Below are positions 1 to 6,970 of a stretch of DNA of 7,564 nucleotides, piece after piece (positions within the stretch are counted from its first letter, which is position 1; each line of letters starts with the position of its first letter). The position numbers and the translations under genes are program-made. The stretch is from Prevotella sp. Lineage in GTDB: Bacteria; Bacteroidota; Bacteroidia; Bacteroidales; Bacteroidaceae. A model generated the notes under the pieces. It worked only from the letters and a program-made list of their open reading frames with translations. It made no database searches and was not told the origin of the DNA. The stretch is taken from the NCBI GenBank assembly GCA_021204735.1, contig JAJPYV010000055.1, positions 1 to 7,564 of the forward strand, read 5' to 3'.

Positions 1-110
1 GTATTAGGAGTTCCACCTGAGAATATAACAGTTAGACTTCCTATTTTATGTACTTCCCAGTCCGCAGGAATCATCCCGACTTCCGTATTTTTGAACCTCG
101 TTTCTCTCAT
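1..110 (-). CDS. hsdS: Type I restriction-modification specificity subunit HsdS, N-terminal fragment
   Basis: The reverse strand from ATG at 110-108 stays open to the window edge for 36 codons. It reads MRETRFKNTEVGMIPADW, followed by a stretch ending in the motif SGGTPNT. The pattern 'K-x-TEVGxIPxDWEV', then 'SGGTP', is the typical opening of a type I S subunit, where the first target recognition domain begins. HsdS selects the bipartite DNA target for both methylation and cleavage and assembles with two HsdM subunits and HsdR. Its ATG overlaps the hsdM stop in an ATGA, which fixes the start and indicates translational coupling. The rest of the gene, both recognition domains and any downstream recombinase lie outside the window, so specificity and integrity cannot be judged. 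Confidence 0.9.
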   Translation of the reverse strand, partial: MRETRFKNTEVGMIPADWEVHKIGSLTVIFSGGTPN

Positions 111-2497
111 AGCTTGAACCCCATTTCTTTTAGATAATCGTTAACCGATTCTTCATAATCTCTTACATTTTTGTCAAGCACACTAAGGGTATTCTCATAT
201 CTTGCTACGAGGTCCTTCACTTTAGTGGATAGTTGTTGAGTAACATTCTGCATCTCCTCACGGCACGAGGCAACAATCGCAGCAATCCATTTCTTCTCTA
301 CAACAAGATTACAAATGTCGTTTTCAGAAAGTTCAGAATATTTTTCCAGAACCTTTTCTGTAAGTTCAAATTTTAAATCCAAAAGTCGTTTTGTAATTTC
401 TTTTTTCTTTTTGCACTCATCAAGGTATTTATTCATTACCGATACCATGTCTTCGTCAAAGCCCCATTTACTTGCCTCTTTAACCGCTCTCCTTATAATA
501 CTCTCATTTACCTTGTCAAATTCATCAAATACATCAGAATAATTTTCAACGTACTCATCCATATCAGCCTCTAATTCACCTATCTCCTGCTGTACCTGAT
601 TTATACCTTCAATATCATTTGTAAAAAACTCATCAAGAACGATGTCAACAGGAAGCAAATCGCACATAATATCAGTATAGAAGCATTTCTTCTTTATCGG
701 TCTTAGATCAGAAGGCAACACCCACCCGTCATTACTTACCATATAGCAGTCGTCCTGCATTGTTTCTGCCCAATAATTCATCATCCTGTCATATAGTGCG
801 TATGCATCCACTAAACTGTTGTTACACTTTGCTTTCTGCAAAAGCATTTCGCTCCATTCATTGATAAGTTGCTTTGGATGGCACGATTTTCCTATATTTT
901 TCATTCTTGGAATAACCTCTGACTGCCATTCCTCAAGAATTTGCTCAAAAAGTGATTGTTGCTCTTTAAAACTATCATTCCCGCTAATGGTATGCACAAT
1001 CTCATCCTTACCTACAACCAAATCAAAGCGATAGCTATATGTTTGTTCACGGAACAAGGCATTTTTCAATGTAGGGCACATCTCCCAATAGTTTGACAAA
1101 GCGTCTATGTCATATTTCGGCAATCCACCATGCAAATGGGCATCAATATCCTGCTGTATTTCCGTATCACGAGATTGTATGTATCGTGGAATATTCAGGT
1201 TATAATCGTTCCGTTTTATTTCATCCCACTGTACATAGCGGGAATAATACGGAATAAACTCCTGTGCATTCCATACGTCAACAATACGCTTGATATCCCG
1301 CTCACGCAATCTGTTCATGTTGCCGTCTTTTGTAAAGCCATCTTTGGCATTGATGAAAAATATACCATCACGGTATGCCCGGTCTTTCATGTCAAGTACC
1401 AAAATACACGCCGGAATAGTTGTGCCAAAGAAAAGGTTTGAAGGCAAACCGATTATTCCTTTCAGATAATGTTCTTCAATAATGTGTTTGCGAATGGTAT
1501 ATTCTGAATTTCCACGGAACAACACGCCATGTGGCAAGATGCATGCGCCACGCCCTGTATTGTATTTCATAGAACTGATTAGATGCAACAGGAAGGCATA
1601 ATCCCCACATTTTTTCGGTGGTAACAGATTAGGATTCCAACGATGGTATGCGTCACTCTCTCCGTTGGTCGGAAACCATTTCTTATCAGAAAATGGAGGA
1701 TTTGCCACACAAACATCAAATGTGTCAAGCATGTCATTAGTTTTGAACTGCGGATCTTTCAAAGTGTCTCCTATCTTTATCTCCGCACTCACTATACCAT
1801 GTAACAACATATTCATCATGGCAAGAGATGCAGTAGCAGCCTCTTTTTCCTGACCGTATAGAGTGGGCAGTCCGTTTGGTGTTTCGTTAAGTGCCCTAAG
1901 TAGCAAAGAACCGCTTCCGCATGTCATGTCGTATATTGTGTCTCCTGCCCTCGTAAAATCTTCCATGTGGAGAATTTTTGCTATAACTCTGCTTACCTCA
2001 GCAGGCGTATAAAACTGCCCTTTACTCTTACCGCTCTCAACAGCAAAGTTTTTCATCAGATATTCGTATGCATCTCCCAAAAGATCATCATCTGCCGTAC
2101 GGTTCAGGGAGAAATCCAACTCATCACGCTCAAACTCTCCGATAAGTTTTGACAGTGTATCTACTTTGGCACTACCTTTGCCAAGCATGTCATCATCATT
2201 GAAATTAGGCAATTTCACACTACCGATAAATACACTGTTTGCCTCACGGATAGCCTCTAATTTCTCGTTGATTTTCTCTCCGATATGCGGATTTTGTTTC
2301 AATGCCACGAAATCCTCAAAATAACAGTCGTCAGGAACAGTAAGGTCTGTTTCCCCTTTATGCGCCTTGTCGGAAAGATACTTCACGAATAATATCATTA
2401 GCACATAATCCTTGTACTGACTTGCGTCCATAGTTCCTCGCAAGGCATTGCACGACTCCCATAAAGCACTGTATAATTTTGATTTCTTGACTGCCAT
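107..2497 (-). CDS. hsdM: Type I restriction-modification DNA methyltransferase subunit HsdM (long form)
   Basis: This 796-residue protein is the modification subunit, transferring a methyl group from S-adenosylmethionine to the N6 of adenine in the site chosen by HsdS. Residues 5-140 match the helical HsdM N-terminal domain. The catalytic domain spans about 145-440 and shows QFYTP (161-165), the AdoMet-binding motif I DMTCGSGSLL (190-199) and the catalytic motif IV NPPF (266-269). The sequence YNLNIPRYI (432-440) marks the usual end of this domain. About 350 residues follow, more than in classical HsdM proteins of roughly 500-530 residues. This tail is rich in charged helices with coiled-coil character (about 632-677, 693-722 and 746-792) and ends in RYENTLSVLDK...YLKEMGF, which resembles the tail of a longer HsdM subgroup (from memory). 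The start lies 12 nt after the hsdR stop, behind the A-rich leader AAATACTATAAA with no Shine-Dalgarno site. No frameshift or missing motif is seen. Confidence 0.96.
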   Translation of the reverse strand: MAVKKSKLYSALWESCNALRGTMDASQYKDYVLMILFVKYLSDKAHKGETDLTVPDDCYFEDFVALKQNPHIGEKINEKLEAIREANSVFIGSVKLPNFNDDDMLGKGSAKVDTLSKLIGEFERDELDFSLNRTADDDLLGDAYEYLMKNFAVESGKSKGQFYTPAEVSRVIAKILHMEDFTRAGDTIYDMTCGSGSLLLRALNETPNGLPTLYGQEKEAATASLAMMNMLLHGIVSAEIKIGDTLKDPQFKTNDMLDTFDVCVANPPFSDKKWFPTNGESDAYHRWNPNLLPPKKCGDYAFLLHLISSMKYNTGRGACILPHGVLFRGNSEYTIRKHIIEEHYLKGIIGLPSNLFFGTTIPACILVLDMKDRAYRDGIFFINAKDGFTKDGNMNRLRERDIKRIVDVWNAQEFIPYYSRYVQWDEIKRNDYNLNIPRYIQSRDTEIQQDIDAHLHGGLPKYDIDALSNYWEMCPTLKNALFREQTYSYRFDLVVGKDEIVHTISGNDSFKEQQSLFEQILEEWQSEVIPRMKNIGKSCHPKQLINEWSEMLLQKAKCNNSLVDAYALYDRMMNYWAETMQDDCYMVSNDGWVLPSDLRPIKKKCFYTDIMCDLLPVDIVLDEFFTNDIEGINQVQQEIGELEADMDEYVENYSDVFDEFDKVNESIIRRAVKEASKWGFDEDMVSVMNKYLDECKKKKEITKRLLDLKFELTEKVLEKYSELSENDICNLVVEKKWIAAIVASCREEMQNVTQQLSTKVKDLVARYENTLSVLDKNVRDYEESVNDYLKEMGFKL

Positions 2498-2509
2498 TTT
2501 ATAGTATTT

Positions 2510-5500
2510 TCAATTCTTTACCGCTATATTGTAAATATTTTGAATTTGCTCATCGGTATGATTTGGAAAAATCTTGCGCAATTCCTTAATAAACAATGCG
2601 GCATGCTTACTGCCTTTATCTCTGAACTCCGGACGGGCTTTGTTTTTTACAGCCTCATCTACAGACAATATCTGTTGAACAGCCTCATTCTCATCATCAT
2701 TGAAGCCACAATCTTCACGGTTGTTCCAATATGCTTTTTGTAAATATGTTGTAATTCCATCTGGAAAATGTGCCCCTCCTTTTTTCATTTCCTTTATGAG
2801 TTGTATGAGTTTTCTCATGCGCTCCGTGAAAGTTACATTGTCCTTATGTATCTCATCCAACAACTGTTGCAACTGTTGAGAGAATTTAAGATAAGCAGCA
2901 GGGTCTTTATCTTTGAAATTGTTAATTACAGCACGTGTCTTTCCCTCTATTGTCTCTGCTGCCGCCTTATCATTGCCATTCGCTTGTTTCTTGGCTTCGT
3001 CTATCGTCTTGTCCTCATCTGTTTTTTCATCAATGACATCAAGGAATGAAAAGTCTGCAGATGCTTTCACTAATGTTGTTGCATCCTCGGCTCGCAGATA
3101 ACGGTCAAGGAGCGCACGCATGTCTGGGTCATATATACGCACGTCAAAAATATCACCTGACCTTTGCTTCACATACAGATTTATATGGGTGGCCTCATGC
3201 GACAATCGCTCAAAATTGTCCGCCTCCTCTGACGTAAACCCGGCTCGTGCCATAAAGTCTGCCATGTTGTCGTATGCCGTAGTCAATGTCTCCGTTATCT
3301 TATACATGGCATCACGGCGCGGTTTCGCGGGATCGCCCTCCAAATCCTTTGTATAATAGTCTGCCAACAGGTCATTATCTGTCAGATTATAACTTTGCCA
3401 TAACGCCTTCAATGCCATGAATGCTTTTTGGGCTGCGATAAGACGTTTCTTATTCTTCGCTATACTATCCTCAAGCAAGCCATCTATGTCTATTTCGTCA
3501 AAACCGCCAAGTCCGCCATTCTCGTCATTGAACTTTGTCACAGCATTCTCAATCTTGACAAAAAGATGCTTGAAGTCAACAATCAAGCCAAATTCCTTCC
3601 GTGCATGGCATATCACATTTCCATCATCATCTTTTACGTCTGTTCCCAAACGGTTCACACGACAGATAGCCTGAAACAGTGTATGGTCATGCATGTCCTT
3701 GTCGATATAAAGACAAGTGGCATTCGGGGCATCGAATCCTGTAAGCAACTTGTCAACCACTATCAGCAACTTCAATCGTCCAGGTTTCTTTACAAACCGC
3801 TCTTTTGCCCATGCCTCATATTTATCTGTTGATCCAATGTTATCGTCTGTAGCAATTCCGGCATCCCTAAAAGATTGTATTGCCATATCATGCTTGAATT
3901 TCTCCTCAGTCTGCTTATTGGGGGCTATCACATTATTTCGGATATCCTTGTCGGTAGGATTATAACTCGTTACAACGGCTATTTTATTCTCCAAACTTTT
4001 GTCTGAACATCGGTTTTTGAAAAAATCATAATATTTGTATGCGGAATATATGTTTCCAGCTATCAATATAGCATTTGCCCAATCGTGCCTCAATATTGAA
4101 CCTCTTTCCATATCATCGAGTATACTGTATCCTATCCTGTCTATTCGCTCCGATGCTGAATAGACATGCTCAAGTGTAGCCCACCTGTCTCTTATCTGTT
4201 GCTTTCGCTCCTCACTTAAACCATTTGTTACATCTTCCAATTTCTCATCAAGTTTGTCTTTTGATGGAATACTTTGTTCCACATCACGGGCCTCATATTG
4301 TAGGTCAAGTATAACTTTGTCTTCAACTGCTTGTTTGTGCAGGTATTTGTGAATGAACGAACCGAACCTGTTTTGTGTCAAGTTCCTTTCTATCCTATAT
4401 AAACGGTGATAACCGCCGTTCTTTTTCTGACTGCGCAAAAGTGGTGTGCCAGTGAAACCTATAAGCATCACATCCTGTCCCATAATTTCACGCATTGCTT
4501 CATGAAGGCGTCCGCCTTGCGTACGATGACATTCATCTATGAACACGAAAATGTTTTTACCCTTGACTTTGAAACCATTTGGAAATTTCCTCTTGATTGT
4601 ATCTCGTAATTCGGATAAATAAGTGTCTAAGGGTATGTGTGGTGACTTTTCTTCCTCATTATCACCATAATACTCTCTATGTGCTGTGTGATTGCCGAAT
4701 TTATGTATAAGTGTGCTTATAAGCCACTCACTCCCACTTTGAAGGGTATTGAGTAAATCAAAATGTGAAATCGTATGATGCAGATTATTGGCTGTATCAC
4801 TGAAATCTGCAGTCAACTGGAGATCAAGTTCAGTACGGTCAGTAATTACAATCACTCTTGGATCTTCAAAATTATTCTTGATATATAATGCAAGCCACAC
4901 CATCGTAAGTGATTTGCCCGAACCCTGTGAGTGCCATATCACGCCACTTGCCTTCTGCCTTAAACGGGGCTCTGCCGCACGCAACGCATGATATTGGTGA
5001 GGGCGCATTACTTTTTTCACACCTCCGTCTGACAGAACTCCATATCTGAACATGAACATAAAATGCTCCCTGTCGAAAAACTCCTTAAAGGATTCGGTAT
5101 CAGAAAGAACAATACCTGTCTTGTTCGTATCAAATTTCCACGGGCACCAGAAGTTAATTGGCGTACCAATCGTGCCGTACTTAAACCCATACATATTATC
5201 ATCAATCCTTTCCCCTTGTTCCAACTGTTTGTGCTCTGCATGATGTGCAACAACGGTAAATTGGGTTGTCGTGAAAAATGATGGTATCAAATCATCCTGA
5301 TTTGACAGATGCTGACGTATTCCTTCATTAATAGAGACAATACTTCGCTTCAACTCTATGACGCATAATGCAATCCCATTAACATAAACTACAATATCGG
5401 GGCGTGAGGTGTAGCGTGTCAGAGGATCTGTATAACTCACTTCTTCAGCTATTGCAAAGTTGTTGTTCTCAAAATGCTCGAAATCAAAAAGCATCACATC

Positions 5501-5848
5501 ACGCTGTGTTTTGTCGGGTGACGGTTTTATTGAAAAGCCTGAGATGAGGGTATCATATACTTCATTGTTTTTATCCAAAAGATTTACTTTTTTCTTCTCA
5601 TTCAGTCTGCATACTGTCTTTAAACGCAGTATCGCTTCGACAATCTGCATTTTGGTATATCCAGCTTTCTCTAAATAAGCTCTTACTTCTCTTTCTTTAA
5701 TAGGTGAGTTTGTACCACCAAGGCTATTGTCTATCTTTCCTTTTCCATACTGCAAGTTGCCGAGATACTCATATCCCAGTTCATTAACGAACAACGCCAC
5801 AACATCATTCTGGTATTCTCGCTCACGTTTTTCAATATATTCCGGCAT
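2510..5848 (-). CDS. hsdR: Type I restriction endonuclease subunit HsdR
   Basis: This 1112-residue protein is the ATP-driven translocase and nuclease of the type I complex; it reels in unmodified DNA and cuts far from the recognition site. An N-terminal PD-(D/E)xK nuclease shows RPDIVVYVNG then VIELKRS, giving D151, E165 and K167. An SF2 motor follows: Walker A SQGSGKS (307-313), motif Ia ITDRTELDLQL (335-345), a probable motif Ib near 377-385, Walker B/DEAH-type DECH (438-441), motif III TGTP (466-469), motif V LLTGFDAP (701-708) and motif VI QAICRVNRLG (726-735). The remaining C-terminal third is helical and charged, as expected for the part that docks on the methyltransferase. Length is near the family norm of about 1000-1100, and all catalytic motifs are present. 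The ATG follows the upstream peptidase stop after one base (TAG-T-ATG) without a Shine-Dalgarno site, which suggests coupling by re-initiation. I cannot assign a type IA-ID subclass. Confidence 0.97.
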   Translation of the reverse strand: MPEYIEKREREYQNDVVALFVNELGYEYLGNLQYGKGKIDNSLGGTNSPIKEREVRAYLEKAGYTKMQIVEAILRLKTVCRLNEKKKVNLLDKNNEVYDTLISGFSIKPSPDKTQRDVMLFDFEHFENNNFAIAEEVSYTDPLTRYTSRPDIVVYVNGIALCVIELKRSIVSINEGIRQHLSNQDDLIPSFFTTTQFTVVAHHAEHKQLEQGERIDDNMYGFKYGTIGTPINFWCPWKFDTNKTGIVLSDTESFKEFFDREHFMFMFRYGVLSDGGVKKVMRPHQYHALRAAEPRLRQKASGVIWHSQGSGKSLTMVWLALYIKNNFEDPRVIVITDRTELDLQLTADFSDTANNLHHTISHFDLLNTLQSGSEWLISTLIHKFGNHTAHREYYGDNEEEKSPHIPLDTYLSELRDTIKRKFPNGFKVKGKNIFVFIDECHRTQGGRLHEAMREIMGQDVMLIGFTGTPLLRSQKKNGGYHRLYRIERNLTQNRFGSFIHKYLHKQAVEDKVILDLQYEARDVEQSIPSKDKLDEKLEDVTNGLSEERKQQIRDRWATLEHVYSASERIDRIGYSILDDMERGSILRHDWANAILIAGNIYSAYKYYDFFKNRCSDKSLENKIAVVTSYNPTDKDIRNNVIAPNKQTEEKFKHDMAIQSFRDAGIATDDNIGSTDKYEAWAKERFVKKPGRLKLLIVVDKLLTGFDAPNATCLYIDKDMHDHTLFQAICRVNRLGTDVKDDDGNVICHARKEFGLIVDFKHLFVKIENAVTKFNDENGGLGGFDEIDIDGLLEDSIAKNKKRLIAAQKAFMALKALWQSYNLTDNDLLADYYTKDLEGDPAKPRRDAMYKITETLTTAYDNMADFMARAGFTSEEADNFERLSHEATHINLYVKQRSGDIFDVRIYDPDMRALLDRYLRAEDATTLVKASADFSFLDVIDEKTDEDKTIDEAKKQANGNDKAAAETIEGKTRAVINNFKDKDPAAYLKFSQQLQQLLDEIHKDNVTFTERMRKLIQLIKEMKKGGAHFPDGITTYLQKAYWNNREDCGFNDDENEAVQQILSVDEAVKNKARPEFRDKGSKHAALFIKELRKIFPNHTDEQIQNIYNIAVKN

Positions 5849-5849
5849 A

Positions 5850-6536
5850 CTACAAAGGAAATTCGTTCAACTTTTTTCTTAACTCTTCCCAATTTGGAAG
5901 ATATGTATCCATAAGGCGGCAGAAATGGTCGGTATGGGTACGCTCAATAAGATGTGTCAGCTCATGAGCCACAACATACTCTATACAGTCAATTGGCTTC
6001 TTCGCAAGTTCTACATTGAAATAGGCTTTTCCCTTCGTCTCTGAACAACTGCCCCAACGTACTGCCATCAGGCGGATTTCCCAACCCATAAGTTGCACGT
6101 TTAATATTTTCTGCCATTTTTCTATTAGTCGTTGCAGAATTGGTGTTAGCTGTTCTTTATACCATAGGTAAAGTGTTTGCTTGATATTATCTTTCGTGGT
6201 ACCACTATGTACATTAACTACAATATAATCACCGTTAATGGCAACACTGTAAGGTCCGTATGATTGGCGGTTTACCTTCAAACGGTATTTCATTCCCTTG
6301 AAATAGTGAGCTTCACCGGAAATATACTCTCGTTCTGGCTGTATGTTATATGCCTGCAAAATATTGCGTTTTTCCTCTATCCAAATCCATTTTTGCAGCA
6401 CATACATACTAATCAACTCATCACTGTAATTTAATGGCGCAGAAACGTGTACCCTACCATCAGGTGGATATACTGATAAGTGAACATTCTTGATATTTTT
6501 ATGCTCAACTTGTATGTCTAAGCCGTTGATGTTCAT
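5850..6536 (-). CDS. YgjP-like (SprT/DUF45, M48-type) zinc metallopeptidase, first gene of the operon
   Basis: This 228-residue soluble protein belongs to the YgjP/DUF45 family of predicted zinc-dependent hydrolases. Two family hallmarks are visible: RWGSCS (160-165), and the zinc site HELTH (191-195) with E192 as predicted catalytic base, followed by H201 as the likely third ligand in the HELxHLxxxxH spacing. H204 lies nearby and is a less likely ligand. There is no signal peptide or membrane segment, so it should act in the cytoplasm. The length is typical for the family. The ATG at 6536 follows a purine-rich AAGAGAAAG. Such genes often sit beside type I restriction genes in bacteria, and here the stop lies one base before the hsdR start. 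A role in processing or turnover of restriction subunits is inference; the substrate is unknown. No good promoter is visible directly upstream in this orientation. Confidence 0.9.
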   Translation of the reverse strand: MNINGLDIQVEHKNIKNVHLSVYPPDGRVHVSAPLNYSDELISMYVLQKWIWIEEKRNILQAYNIQPEREYISGEAHYFKGMKYRLKVNRQSYGPYSVAINGDYIVVNVHSGTTKDNIKQTLYLWYKEQLTPILQRLIEKWQKILNVQLMGWEIRLMAVRWGSCSETKGKAYFNVELAKKPIDCIEYVVAHELTHLIERTHTDHFCRLMDTYLPNWEELRKKLNEFPL

Positions 6537-6549
6537 TTACTTTCTCTTG

Positions 6550-6563
6550 TATTCCCTAAATAA
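6550..6563 (+). repeat. Left copy of 14-bp inverted repeat (possible inversion site)
   Basis: TATTCCCTAAATAA is the exact reverse complement of 6750-6763. The repeat has its own dyad: TATT and AATA arms around an asymmetric CCCTA core. A dyad with an asymmetric core is the usual form of a site-specific recombinase crossover site. It starts 14 nt upstream of the peptidase start codon, inside the operon leader. Confidence 0.65.
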
Positions 6564-6678
6564 AACATAGACGATATACTTTTGAAAGTAATAAGAGATG
6601 TATTGTGTGTACCATTTTTTGGCATATATTGTCAAAAAATCAGCAAAAATGAAAAATTGAATAAAAAAAGAAGAATTG

Positions 6679-6709
6679 TATGGATTTAAGGAAAAAATCT
6701 ATATATTTG
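6679..6709 (+). promoter_or_regulatory. Predicted Bacteroidetes sigma-ABfr promoter, facing right
   Basis: A perfect -7 box TATATTTG (consensus TAnnTTTG) lies at 6702-6709. TATG at 6679-6682, three of four to the -33 consensus TTTG, lies 19 nt upstream, which is the usual spacing. Transcription would start near 6714-6717 and run rightward, away from the restriction operon. In this orientation the only downstream gene seen is at 7095, giving a leader of about 380 nt. The promoter lies between the two inverted-repeat copies. If that segment flipped, the promoter would face the peptidase-hsdRMS operon with a leader of about 60 nt. Confidence 0.55.
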
Positions 6710-6749
6710 CAGTAAGGAAAACAATATAAATCTATTAAAATATTTGCCC

Positions 6750-6763
6750 TTATTTAGGGAATA
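6750..6763 (-). repeat. Right copy of 14-bp inverted repeat (possible inversion site)
   Basis: TTATTTAGGGAATA is the exact reverse complement of 6550-6563. With its flanks it forms a better dyad than the left copy: CTTATT (6749-6754), core TAGGG, AATAAG (6760-6765). The two copies are separated by 186 nt and are in opposite orientation, so recombination between them would invert the DNA between, including the promoter at 6679-6709. Confidence 0.65.
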
Positions 6764-6784
6764 AGACAAAAAAATATCTTATTC
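6759..6784. repeat. Stem-loop overlapping the right inverted repeat
   Basis: GAATAAGA (6759-6766) pairs exactly with TCTTATTC (6777-6784) around a 10-nt A-rich loop. With two G-U pairs the RNA stem could reach 11 bp (6756-6787). It lies about 45 nt downstream of the predicted rightward start site. No U-run follows on the plus strand, so a standard terminator is doubtful. It could be a weak attenuator, a binding site associated with the inversion site, or chance in AT-rich DNA. Confidence 0.3.
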
Positions 6785-6842
6785 TTTGCTCTATTTAAAT
6801 ACAATTATCTTTTTTGTAAATACATACAGACAATAGTATTTA

Positions 6843-6923
6843 TTTATGTATGAAATCATCTGACATAATCTCCTTGACATAACCTTCATGGGCAATAGCT
6901 TTCAACAGACGAACATTTCTTAT
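6843..6923 (-). pseudogene. Short remnant resembling the C-terminal part of a COG1672-type ATPase
   Basis: The reverse strand encodes RLLKAIAHEGYVKEIMSDDF, then IHK and a TAA stop at 6842-6840; an in-frame stop lies just upstream of 6923. The pattern 'LLKAIAxEGxVxExxSxxFIxKY' recalls the region after the ATPase core in the AAA ATPases (COG1672-like) that occur in many copies in Bacteroidetes genomes. This assignment is from memory of the family, not a search. There is no ATPase core, start or complete C-terminus, so this can only be a fragment. The stop coincides with a duplicated AAAT: without it the frame would read K-Y as in the family, although the sequence beyond does not continue the family pattern. 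It lies on the same strand as the restriction operon and may be left over from an older rearrangement. Confidence 0.35.
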
Positions 6924-6927
6924 TTAA

Positions 6928-6970
6928 CGTTACTAAATTTCGTAACGAAATATCGTAATAATTTTCGATA
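6928..6970. promoter_or_regulatory. Cluster of overlapping dyads, possible operator
   Basis: Three inverted repeats overlap: CGTTAC-N8-GTAACG (6928-6947), ATTTCGT-A-ACGAAAT (6937-6951) and TATCG-N10-CGATA (6951-6970). There is also an 11-base direct repeat with one mismatch at a 13-nt period, AAATTTCGTAA (6935-6945) and AAATATCGTAA (6948-6958). CG-containing dyads stand out in this AT-rich surrounding. The cluster lies 125-167 nt upstream of the plus-strand gene, so it could bind a regulator of that gene, but no regulator gene is visible. Confidence 0.4.

Noticed and set aside
3428..3832. Plus-strand open frame of 134 codons inside hsdR
   Set aside because: It lies antisense to the conserved motor region of hsdR and has no recognisable domain. 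It and the other plus-strand frames within 107-5848 are shadows of the minus-strand genes.
5017..5253. Minus-strand 78-codon frame inside hsdR
   Set aside because: Out-of-frame overlap with the intact HsdR coding frame, without any family resemblance.
6630..6635. E. coli-like -35 TTGACA on the minus strand upstream of the peptidase gene
   Set aside because: No TATAAT-like box at 16-18 nt. Bacteroidetes main sigma factors use TTTG/TAnnTTTG instead, and only a poor match (TACACACA) sits at that spacing.
6550..6763. Reading the 14-bp inverted repeat as the ends of a small transposon (MITE)
   Set aside because: No target-site duplication is visible outside the repeats. The dyad-with-core form of each copy and the promoter between them fit an inversion site better, though a MITE is not fully excluded.
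6861..6882. Direct repeat TGACATAA at 6861-6868 and 6875-6882
   Set aside because: Two short copies only, lying within the coding-like ATPase remnant and adequately explained by it.
6850..6882. Tiny plus-strand frame of 10 codons starting at ATG 6850
   Set aside because: Too short, with no upstream signal and no resemblance to a known leader peptide; it is antisense to the remnant.
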